DNA of 64,000 bases, from positions 806,001 to 870,000 of the forward strand of contig OZ245815.1 in the NCBI GenBank assembly GCA_965228425.1, read 5' to 3'. The position numbers and the translations under genes were made by a program. The notes beneath the pieces were generated by a model that saw nothing but the letters and a program-made list of their open reading frames with translations, made no database searches and was not told where the DNA came from. The stretch comes from JAJFJD01 sp965228425 (GTDB lineage Bacteria > Pseudomonadota > Alphaproteobacteria > UBA8366). Positions 57,464 through 64,000 of the stretch are shown piece after piece. Numbering within the stretch: the first letter of the stretch is position 1; every line of letters starts with the position of its first letter.

Positions 57464-58540
57464 TCACGGGTGAACGTTTTCTGTGAACCAATCGGTCGGC
57501 AGGTCACGGCCTGCGCCGGCTGCGAGGGCGGCATGGTAAAGGACCGATCCGACGGCGGTGAACTGCACCGCCAGTCCCCGTAAATTGAGGAAACAGGTTG
57601 TCTCGTCTAGCGAAGACCGGCCAACGGCCTTGCCCGCCGCGAAATCGAAGGCCGTCGGCACCGTGGCGAGAAATTCGAGGTCGCTTGAGGCAGCCGCTTG
57701 TTTGTCCATGTCGGGCACATGCAGGCCGTGCGTGACGTCATAGTGTTTGGTCGAGATGCTTTTCGGGTCGTGCATCGCCACCCGGTCGCAGGCGCGGATC
57801 GCGGCCGGCGGCAGTTCGCCGTCGCGGATGCAGCCGATATGCATGCCCGGTGCAATCCAGGCCGGATCGAAGACCGGGTCCAGGCTGTTGGTGGCGCAGA
57901 GCACGATGTCAGCGCCATCGACCGCCTTGGCCGCCGTTTCGGTGGCGATCAGGTCGGTGTCGATCTCCCCGGCCATCGCGTCGCAGAATTTCCGCCGCCG
58001 TTCAGCGTTTGGGCTGAAGCACCGGATTCGCGCGATGTCGCGGATGGCGGTCACGGCAAGGACCTGGCTGCCCGCCTGCCAGCCCGTGCCGAGCAAGGCG
58101 ACCGTCCGGGCCTCCTCGCGCGCCATGTATTTCACGCCGAGGCCGGAAGCCGCGGCGACCCGCATCCGCTGCAAGACGCCGTCGGGAAAGATCGCGAGCG
58201 GTTCGCCGGTCACCGTGCTGAACAGAAGGACCAGACCAGTCCACCGGTTGCCCGGCGCGCGGGGCGCCTTTACCCGGCGGCGGCTGCCGCCGATGTCGGG
58301 CCAGGTCAGGATGTCGGAGTTGATCCGGACCGACCCCATTTCCAGGCTGGCGACGGTGGCGCTCATCGATTTGAGCTGGTAGGCGGCGTCGGGGTCGTCG
58401 GTCTTGGTCAGGATTTCCCCGCGGGTCCCGGCGACGGCGAGGCCGTTGGCGACGTCGCTGTACGCCGCGTCGAGCGCTTCGATACAGACGCGCATGTCCA
58501 GCAGGGCCGCCGCGTCGTCGTTGGAGAGCAGCAGCGTCAT
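57464..58540 (-). CDS. Ornithine cyclodeaminase / mu-crystallin family protein
   Basis: 358 aa. NAD-binding motif VALLGTGWQAGSQVLAVTAI. Conserved KSMSATVASLEMGSVRINSD and the FPDGVLQRMRVAAASGLGVKYMA (Arg-containing) substrate region match the family, which includes ornithine cyclodeaminase, alanine dehydrogenase, ketimine reductase and tauropine-like enzymes. The substrate is unknown. It lies 33 bp upstream, in the transcript sense downstream, of TauD copy 5 (58574-59473) on the same strand, which suggests sequential action on an amino or imino acid. Confidence 0.93.
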   Translation of the reverse strand: MTLLLSNDDAAALLDMRVCIEALDAAYSDVANGLAVAGTRGEILTKTDDPDAAYQLKSMSATVASLEMGSVRINSDILTWPDIGGSRRRVKAPRAPGNRWTGLVLLFSTVTGEPLAIFPDGVLQRMRVAAASGLGVKYMAREEARTVALLGTGWQAGSQVLAVTAIRDIARIRCFSPNAERRRKFCDAMAGEIDTDLIATETAAKAVDGADIVLCATNSLDPVFDPAWIAPGMHIGCIRDGELPPAAIRACDRVAMHDPKSISTKHYDVTHGLHVPDMDKQAAASSDLEFLATVPTAFDFAAGKAVGRSSLDETTCFLNLRGLAVQFTAVGSVLYHAALAAGAGRDLPTDWFTENVHP

Positions 58541-58573
58541 GCCGTGAAGTCCGCCATCGCGTTCCGCACGGGG

Positions 58574-59473
58574 TTACGCCGCCGCCGCATAGGCCTCGAT
58601 CGGACTCGCGCCGATCGCGCAGCGAAACATGATGCGCCGCTCATGAAGCGGATAGTCCTTGCGGCCCGAATGCATCAACCCGCCGCGATTGTCCCACATC
58701 AGGGTATCGCCCACCTGCCACTGGTGTTCCCAGTGTTCGGCGCTGGTTCCAGCGGCGTGGATATGGTCGAACAGCGTCTCCAGGATGTCTTCGCTCTCCG
58801 CGTCGTCGACGTCGAGAATGCGCACGGTGATCAGCGGGTTTGCGAAGATCGCCGGCCGGCCGGTCTCCGGGTGCCGGCAGACGACCGGATGCGCCACCGT
58901 GGGTTCCTCCTTCGCGTTCTTCGGCAATTTCGCCGTCAGGGCCTTGGTTTGTTCGTTGCGTTTGTTGCGGCCGAGCGCGAATTCCGCGTTCAAATTCTTG
59001 ATCCGGTCCTTGAAGGCGGCGGGCAGGGTTTCGTAGGCCCGATAGGCGCTGGCGAAACAGGTATTGCCGCCGCTCGACGGGATCTCGAGCGCATGGACCG
59101 AGGTCGCCTTGACCGGCGGATCCTCATAGGAGGAGTCGGAATGCCAGCCTTCGCGCAGGTTGGTGGTGACCCCCCGGCTCGCCCCCGCCTCGTCGAAGTT
59201 GCCGTCTTCGTCCACGTTCCGATTGTAGACGATCTCGGGCACCGCCGGATGCCGGAACGCCGCCTGAATATGGCGGCGGAGGGCGCCGAAACGGGCCGAG
59301 AAATCGGCGAAGGGTTGCGGCTCTACCACAGGGCCGCGGAACAGTAGAACTTGGTGCGCGCGGAAAGCGTCTTCGATCTGGGCGACGGCGTCGGGCGTCA
59401 ACGGTTCGGCCAGATCAACGCCTTTGATCTCGGCGCCCACGTCGCAGCCGGTCGGGTGTACTTCGATGGTCAT
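58574..59473 (-). CDS. TauD/TfdA family dioxygenase (5 of 5)
   Basis: 299 aa. Iron ligands H111 xD113 in EGWHSDSSYEDPP and H268 in WDNRGGLMHSGRKDY; R279/R280 for 2-oxoglutarate. N-terminus VHPTGCDVGAEIKGVDL is standard. The ATG at 59473 has GAGG eight bases upstream; the longer frame to 59623 has no site. It is followed after 33 bp by the cyclodeaminase-like gene on the same strand and is divergent from a D-2-hydroxyacid dehydrogenase. Confidence 0.93.
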   Translation of the reverse strand: MTIEVHPTGCDVGAEIKGVDLAEPLTPDAVAQIEDAFRAHQVLLFRGPVVEPQPFADFSARFGALRRHIQAAFRHPAVPEIVYNRNVDEDGNFDEAGASRGVTTNLREGWHSDSSYEDPPVKATSVHALEIPSSGGNTCFASAYRAYETLPAAFKDRIKNLNAEFALGRNKRNEQTKALTAKLPKNAKEEPTVAHPVVCRHPETGRPAIFANPLITVRILDVDDAESEDILETLFDHIHAAGTSAEHWEHQWQVGDTLMWDNRGGLMHSGRKDYPLHERRIMFRCAIGASPIEAYAAAA

Positions 59474-59680
59474 CGCATGACCTCGCAGTGTCGTGGTTCC
59501 GGAAGACCCGAAAACTATACGCCGCCGCCCGGATGCGGCCAAATCCCGATTCTTGGCGCTGCGCCGGCAATTTGGGCGGATTGGGCTCTCGCCATATACT
59601 GCGGAGGAATGGAATGGCGGCAACGCCCGCGGCGGTCGGCCCGGGCTACCCCTGCAAATTGAAGAAGTTTAGGAGGATTC

Positions 59681-60646
59681 ATGGATCCCAGGATCGTTTT
59701 TGTGACCGATTTTCCGGATGCCGCCGATGTGGCGCGCGAAATGGCGCCGTCGGGTTTCGACCTCGTCATCGCGCCGGCCCGCAGCGCCGAATACAAAGAG
59801 GCGATGCGCGACGCGGAATTCCTCGTCGGTTTCGTCGACGGCCTGGTGGACGAGGAGCTTTTCACGACCGGCCCCAACCTCAAGCTCGTGCAACTGCTGA
59901 GCGCCGGATACGACAAGGCCGACCTGCAAGCCGCGCGCGCCGCCAAGGTGCCGCTCTCCAACAACGGTGGGGCCAACTCGGTCGCCGTGTCGGAACATGC
60001 AATCTTGCTGGCGCTTGCCGTATCGCGTCAGCTTGTCCGGCAGCACACCAGCGTGTCGTCGGGCCGGTGGCGCGGCAACGAGACTCCGCGGGTGCACGAA
60101 CTGCGCGGGCGCACGCTTGGCGTTGTCGGCTTGGGCACCATCGGCAAAAAGACCGCCCGTCTCGCGCAAGCCTTCGGGATGGAGGTGATCTATTACGACA
60201 TCGCGCGGCTGCGCGAGGATGAAGAAGACGCGCTGAACGTCCGGTTCCGTCTGCTGCGCGAACTGTTGCGCCTCTCGGACGTGGTGACGCTGCACACGCC
60301 GCTGAATGACTCCACTCGCCATCTCATCGGTGCGGAGGAATTGGCGCTGATGAAGCCGTCCTCGATCCTGGTGAACACCGCACGCGGCCCCGTGATCGAC
60401 GAAACCGCCCTGCATACGGCGCTGACCACCGGCGTGATTTCGGCGGCCGGGCTGGACGTGTTCGACCAGGAGCCGCCGCAACCGGATAATCCGTTGTTCG
60501 GCCTGGAGAATGTGATCCTGACGGCGCATTTGGCGGGACCGACCTTCGAGAGCAACACCGCACGCGTGCGGAATGCCTTCGACAATGTGCAGCGGGTGGC
60601 GCGCGGCGAGGCGCCGCTGTGGGTCGTGCCGGAACTGGAAGACTGA
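59681..60646 (+). CDS. D-2-hydroxyacid dehydrogenase (2 of 2)
   Basis: 321 aa. Rossmann motif GVVGLGTIGKKTARL. Catalytic Arg in NTARGPVIDE, Glu in DVFDQEPPQ and His in LTAHLAGPT complete the triad. The substrate-binding N-terminal loop has LVQLLSAGYDKADL and LSNNGGANSVAVSEHAI. A strong TTAGGAGGATTC precedes the ATG. The flavoprotein gene starts 14 bp after its stop, so they are probably one operon. Confidence 0.94.
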   Translation: MDPRIVFVTDFPDAADVAREMAPSGFDLVIAPARSAEYKEAMRDAEFLVGFVDGLVDEELFTTGPNLKLVQLLSAGYDKADLQAARAAKVPLSNNGGANSVAVSEHAILLALAVSRQLVRQHTSVSSGRWRGNETPRVHELRGRTLGVVGLGTIGKKTARLAQAFGMEVIYYDIARLREDEEDALNVRFRLLRELLRLSDVVTLHTPLNDSTRHLIGAEELALMKPSSILVNTARGPVIDETALHTALTTGVISAAGLDVFDQEPPQPDNPLFGLENVILTAHLAGPTFESNTARVRNAFDNVQRVARGEAPLWVVPELED

Positions 60647-60660
60647 CGGAGCGAGATGGG

Positions 60661-62154
60661 ATGCAAAACGGAGCAGGGCACGAACATTTCGCGCCGGAGC
60701 GTTGGGATTACGAGGCGGATGTGGTCGTGGTCGGGTTCGGCGCTGCCGGCGTTGCCGCGGCGGTGACGGCGCATGATTTGGGCGACGCGGTGTTGATCCT
60801 GGAAAAGGCGCCGGAAGGCCAGGAAGGCGGTAACACGCGGGTCGCGGGGCAGGGCTATCTCAACACGTCCTCGGCGGAAAGCGCCGCGACCTATCTGACG
60901 GCGCTGTGCGGTCCCTATACCGTGCCGGAGAAGATGATCCGGGTCTGGGCCGAAGAGATGTCCCGCAACAACGAGTGGCTGTCGAGCGTCGGCGGCGACC
61001 CGCAGGAGCATCAGCATCCGCCGGAGGGGATCGAGTTCCCGGACCTGCCCGGCTCCGACTGCGTTCACAAATTCCATGACGGGCCGACCTATGGCTATTC
61101 GCTGACCTGGAAGCGGTTCGAAAGTCTGGTCAAGGAACGGCCGATCGAGATTCTTTACGAGACGCCGGGCCGCGAACTGATCCAGAATCGCATCACGCGG
61201 GAAATTCTTGGCATCCATGCGGAAGCGAACGGCAAACCGATCACGGTGAAGGCGCGCAAGGCGGTGGTCCTCACCTGTGGCGGCTTCGAGAACAACCAGG
61301 AAATGATCCGCAACTACCTGCCGGGTATGCCGTACTGCTACACATCGGGCAGCCCCTACAACGAGGGCGACGGGATCACCATGGCGATGGCCGTGGGCGC
61401 CGATCTTTGGCACATGAACAATTTCGCCGGGCCGTCGATGGCGCTCAAGGTGCCGGAATATCCCACCACCTTCTCGATGCAGGCGCTGCATTTCAGCAAG
61501 GTGATGGCGGGCGGCATGATCGTCGTCGGGCCGGACGGCAACCGTTTCGCCGACGAGAAGTTCAAGACCCGCCACGGCAAGGTACCGATGAACGGCAAGT
61601 GGAAGCCGTTGGCGACACCGACGCCCATGTTCCTGGTGTTCGATCAGGACATGATGTCGGCCGGGCCGCTCTACGACAAGAATCCGAGCCATGGCTGGAA
61701 CCCGGTCGTCGACAAGTATGACTGGAGCGACGACAACAGCGCCGAGCTGGCCAAGGGCTGGATCAAAACATCGGATACGGTGGCGGGACTGGCCGAAGCG
61801 ATCGGCCTCGACCCGGCCGGCCTGGAAGCCTCCGTCGCCCGGTGGAACGATCACTGCGCTGCCGGCGAGGATGCGGATTTTGGGCGTACGCTGATGCTTC
61901 AGCCGTTGGCGAAAGCGCCCTTTTACGCCGTCGAATTGTCGCCGTCGATGCTCAACACACAGGGCGGTCCGCGCCGGAACGAGCGCAGCGAGGTGTTGCA
62001 GCCGAACGGCGAGCCGATCCCGCGGCTTTACAGCGCCGGCGAACTTGGCTCGATCTACAGCTATCTCTATCAAGGCACCGGCAACATCGGGGAATGCCTG
62101 GGCTTCGGCCGCATCGCCGGCCGCAATGCCGTGGCGGAGCCGCCCTGGGAGTAA
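60661..62154 (+). CDS. FAD-dependent oxidoreductase (fumarate reductase/3-ketosteroid dehydrogenase-like)
   Basis: 497 aa. The dinucleotide site is VVVVGFGAAGVAAAVTAHD followed by ILEKAPEGQEGGNTRVAGQG, the typical FAD_binding_2 family start. Later stretches AVVLTCGGFENNQEMI and the C-terminal PRLYSAGELGSIYSYLYQGTGNIGECLGFGRIAGRNA are characteristic. Possible activities are reduction or dehydrogenation of 2-enoates or steroid-like ketones. There is no signal peptide (periplasmic fumarate reductases would have one). It lies between a hydroxyacid dehydrogenase and two acyl-CoA dehydrogenases. Confidence 0.92.
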   Translation: MQNGAGHEHFAPERWDYEADVVVVGFGAAGVAAAVTAHDLGDAVLILEKAPEGQEGGNTRVAGQGYLNTSSAESAATYLTALCGPYTVPEKMIRVWAEEMSRNNEWLSSVGGDPQEHQHPPEGIEFPDLPGSDCVHKFHDGPTYGYSLTWKRFESLVKERPIEILYETPGRELIQNRITREILGIHAEANGKPITVKARKAVVLTCGGFENNQEMIRNYLPGMPYCYTSGSPYNEGDGITMAMAVGADLWHMNNFAGPSMALKVPEYPTTFSMQALHFSKVMAGGMIVVGPDGNRFADEKFKTRHGKVPMNGKWKPLATPTPMFLVFDQDMMSAGPLYDKNPSHGWNPVVDKYDWSDDNSAELAKGWIKTSDTVAGLAEAIGLDPAGLEASVARWNDHCAAGEDADFGRTLMLQPLAKAPFYAVELSPSMLNTQGGPRRNERSEVLQPNGEPIPRLYSAGELGSIYSYLYQGTGNIGECLGFGRIAGRNAVAEPPWE

Positions 62155-62325
62155 GGCGCTTTGATTTGAGTGGGTGGGATTTGGGTGCGCGTCACTCTCG
62201 CCATATACTCGGGAATACGACCTTTACGAGACGAATGGACGCCGACGGCCCGGCGCTGCACCCGGGCCGGCTACGCTTGTGACCCCGTCGAGCCGGCGCG
62301 TCAATCAGCCAATCAGGGAGCTGGC

Positions 62326-63474
62326 ATGCAGTTTAGTTTCACCGAAGAGCAGGAAGAGTTTCGCGGCATCTTGCGGCGCTTTCTCGAAGACAAATCGCCG
62401 ACCACCGAGGTCCGGCGGCTTATGGAAACCGACGAAGGGTACGACCCGGATGTCTGGCGGCAAATCTGTCAGGATCTGGGTCTGACCGCGATTCACATTC
62501 CCGAAGCCTATGGCGGGCAGGGGTTCGGTTTCGTCGAGTTGGGGATCGTGGTGGAGGAGATGGGCCGCGCCCTGCTCTGCGCCCCGTATTTTGCCTCGAC
62601 GGTTTTGGCGGCGACGGCGATCCTGAACGCCGGGACCGAGGAACAGAAACAGACCCTGCTGCCGGACATCGCATCGGGCGCCACGATCGCGGCCCTGGCC
62701 TTCACCGAGGATAACGGACGCAGCGGGACGGACGGCGTGGAGATGACGGCGACCGCGTCCGACGGCGTTTTTACGCTCGACGGTCACAAGAGTTTCGTGT
62801 TGGACGGACACACCGCCGATCTGATCGTCGTGTTGGCGCGGAAACCCGGGACTGCGGGTGACGACGGATTGTCGCTGTTCGCCGTGAAGGGCGACGCGGC
62901 GGGGCTTGACCGCACACTGCTGCAGACCCTCGATCCGACGCGCAAACAGGCGCGGCTCATCTTCAGTGGCGTCGCAGCACAATTGATCGGTGACGAGGGC
63001 GCGGCGGCCGCGCCGATGGCCAAGACCCTGGATCAGGCGACGGCTTGCCTCGCCAACGAAATGGTCGGCGGGGCCGAACGGTTGCGGGAATCGGCGCTTG
63101 AGTATTCGCAGCTACGCGTCCAGTTCGGCCGCGCCATCGGGTCCTTCCAGGCGCTGAAGCACCGGTCGGCGGATATGCTGTTGGATGTAGAAATGGCGAA
63201 ATCCGCGGCCTATTACGCGACGGCGGCGGTCGACGACGATGCCGAGAATCTGGCGCCAGCGGTATCGCTGGCTAAGGCCGCGGCGGCGGACGCCTATATG
63301 CAGGCCGCGATCACGACGGTGCAAATGCATGGCGGCATCGGCTTCACCTGGGACAACGATACGCATCTCTGGTTCAAGCGCGCCAAGAGTTCCGAGGTCT
63401 TCCTCGGCACGGCCAACGAACACCGGGAACGGCTGATAGAGCAGTGGGATGCGATGGAAAGGAGTGCCGCCTGA
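62326..63474 (+). CDS. Acyl-CoA dehydrogenase (first of an overlapping pair)
   Basis: 382 aa. MQFSFTEEQEEFRGILRRFLED, DLGLTAIHIPEAYGGQGFGF and ALEYSQLRVQFGRAIGSFQALKHRSADML are standard ACAD pieces. The middle FAD-contact motif (usual TEP..GSD) reads FTEDNGRSGTDG, which is altered. Near the C-terminus FTWDNDTHLWFKRAKSSEVF carries Asp where related subunits have a catalytic Glu. Together this suggests a subunit of an alpha2beta2 ACAD, as in actinobacterial steroid side-chain degradation. GGGAG precedes the ATG. Its stop overlaps the start of the next ACAD gene as TGATG. Confidence 0.9.
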   Translation: MQFSFTEEQEEFRGILRRFLEDKSPTTEVRRLMETDEGYDPDVWRQICQDLGLTAIHIPEAYGGQGFGFVELGIVVEEMGRALLCAPYFASTVLAATAILNAGTEEQKQTLLPDIASGATIAALAFTEDNGRSGTDGVEMTATASDGVFTLDGHKSFVLDGHTADLIVVLARKPGTAGDDGLSLFAVKGDAAGLDRTLLQTLDPTRKQARLIFSGVAAQLIGDEGAAAAPMAKTLDQATACLANEMVGGAERLRESALEYSQLRVQFGRAIGSFQALKHRSADMLLDVEMAKSAAYYATAAVDDDAENLAPAVSLAKAAAADAYMQAAITTVQMHGGIGFTWDNDTHLWFKRAKSSEVFLGTANEHRERLIEQWDAMERSAA

Positions 63475-64000
63475 TGAGCGAACCAACCGAAGCGAGCGTC
63501 CGCGCCGAAGTGCGCGCATGGCTCGAGGCGAATTTCGATCCGGATCTCGGTCTTGTCGAATGGCGCAACAAGCTGATCGATGGCGGCTGGGCGGCCCCGA
63601 CATGGCCGGTGGAATGGTTCGGCAAGGGCTACTCCGATCCGCTGGGCCGCGTCGTCGACGAGGAATTCGACCGGATCGGCGCCGTCACGGTGGCGCGCAC
63701 GGGGATCCGCAATCTGGCCGCCGCGACCTTGCTGGCGCATGGCACCGACCTGCAGCGCGAGAAATTCCTGCGCCGCATTCTGACCGGCGAGGACACCTGG
63801 TGTCAGTTGTTCAGCGAACCGGGCAGCGGCTCCGACATGGCGGGGGCGACCACCCGAGCGGACCTCAAGGGCAATAAATGGGTGATCAACGGCCAGAAGG
63901 TCTGGACCACCAGCGCCCATCACGCGCAATACGGTCTTCTGATCGCGCGAACCGACTGGGACTCTGTGAAACACAAGGGGTTGAGTTTCTTCATCCTCGA
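63474..64000 (+). CDS. Acyl-CoA dehydrogenase, second of pair (cut by the window edge)
   Basis: About 175 residues are visible and the frame is open to the right edge. It begins MSEPTEASVRAEVRAWLEAN, then GWAAPTWPVEWFGKGY. The canonical FAD/substrate motif QLFSEPGSGSDMAGATTRA, missing in intact form from the preceding gene, is present here, followed by WVINGQKVWTTSAHHAQYGL. The start overlaps the previous stop by one base (TGATG), so synthesis is coupled. The pair most likely forms one heteromeric enzyme. Confidence 0.93.
   Translation, partial: MSEPTEASVRAEVRAWLEANFDPDLGLVEWRNKLIDGGWAAPTWPVEWFGKGYSDPLGRVVDEEFDRIGAVTVARTGIRNLAAATLLAHGTDLQREKFLRRILTGEDTWCQLFSEPGSGSDMAGATTRADLKGNKWVINGQKVWTTSAHHAQYGLLIARTDWDSVKHKGLSFFIL

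Noticed and set aside
57698..59347. 549-codon plus-strand frame opposite the cyclodeaminase and TauD genes
   Set aside because: Spans two real minus-strand genes and their gap; no family motif and shadow-type composition.
60193..62073. 626-codon minus-strand frame opposite the flavoprotein
   Set aside because: Antisense to the hydroxyacid dehydrogenase and flavoprotein genes, both with full catalytic motifs; His/Arg-rich without domains.
1..64000. CRISPR arrays, insertion sequences, rRNA genes, prophage genes, origin
   Set aside because: Looked for direct-repeat/spacer patterns, transposase motifs with inverted ends, and rRNA or phage structural genes. None was seen apart from the tRNA-bounded island.

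Overview
The window looks like a chromosomal segment of a GC-rich alphaproteobacterium, most likely Rhodospirillales or a near relative. The support is the gene order rsfS-rlmH-gpmI-envC-ctpA and rplU-rpmA-obgE-proB with proA-nadD nearby, and the abundance of TauD dioxygenases, CaiB transferases and MaoC-type hydratases. No species name can be read from the sequence alone.

Region 1 (1-13.7 kb) is core chromosome, almost all on the minus strand. Read in transcription order it holds rplU-rpmA (good sigma70-like promoter upstream, rho-independent terminator downstream), obgE-proB, then proA-nadD-rsfS-rlmH-gpmI-envC-ctpA. It covers ribosome assembly, proline and NAD synthesis, glycolysis and cell-wall hydrolase control. 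A plus-strand TPR/GT41 (SPINDLY/OGT-like) glycosyltransferase sits between proA and proB, and an Ntn-hydrolase gene lies upstream of rplU.

Region 2 (13.8-26.7 kb) is a genomic island in the 3' end of a tRNA-Ser(CGA) gene. The last 59 nt of the tRNA plus one base recur as a perfect 60-bp direct repeat 12.79 kb downstream. Between the repeats are five genes, all predicted to be exported, and no recognisable integrase. They are two secreted proteins on the minus strand and, on the plus strand, a small secreted protein, a CsgG-family outer-membrane lipoprotein and a 2366-residue exoprotein. The exoprotein has a signal peptide, very long charged coiled coils, a pre-toxin-like hydrophobic region, a C39-like cysteine-peptidase domain (Q1724, C1730, H1821) and a C-terminal protein-kinase-like domain (G2076-F2080 loop, K2095, D2196/K2198/N2201, D2218). 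No curli genes accompany the CsgG homologue. This is the best candidate for an undescribed system: an island-borne CsgG-type pore with a giant modular effector or adhesin.

Region 3 (26.7-64 kb) is accessory catabolic sequence. It has five TauD/TfdA Fe(II)/2-oxoglutarate dioxygenases, two D-2-hydroxyacid dehydrogenases, two RidA-family proteins and a divergent IclR/carboxyltransferase pair with an operator-like triple half-site. It also has a CoA-linked set (CaiB/BaiF transferase, two SDRs, three MaoC-type hotdog proteins, MmgE/PrpD), an AtuA-like/DUF4387 pair, an ornithine-cyclodeaminase-like enzyme, a KstD/fumarate-reductase-like flavoprotein and two overlapping acyl-CoA dehydrogenases, the second cut by the window edge. 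Set among these are an M14 carboxypeptidase, a universal stress protein, a coiled-coil membrane protein with an exact-length 95-residue duplication, a flippase-like/CDP-alcohol phosphotransferase pair, and a divergent TupA-like/GT4 pair. Substrates of these catabolic genes cannot be assigned from sequence alone.
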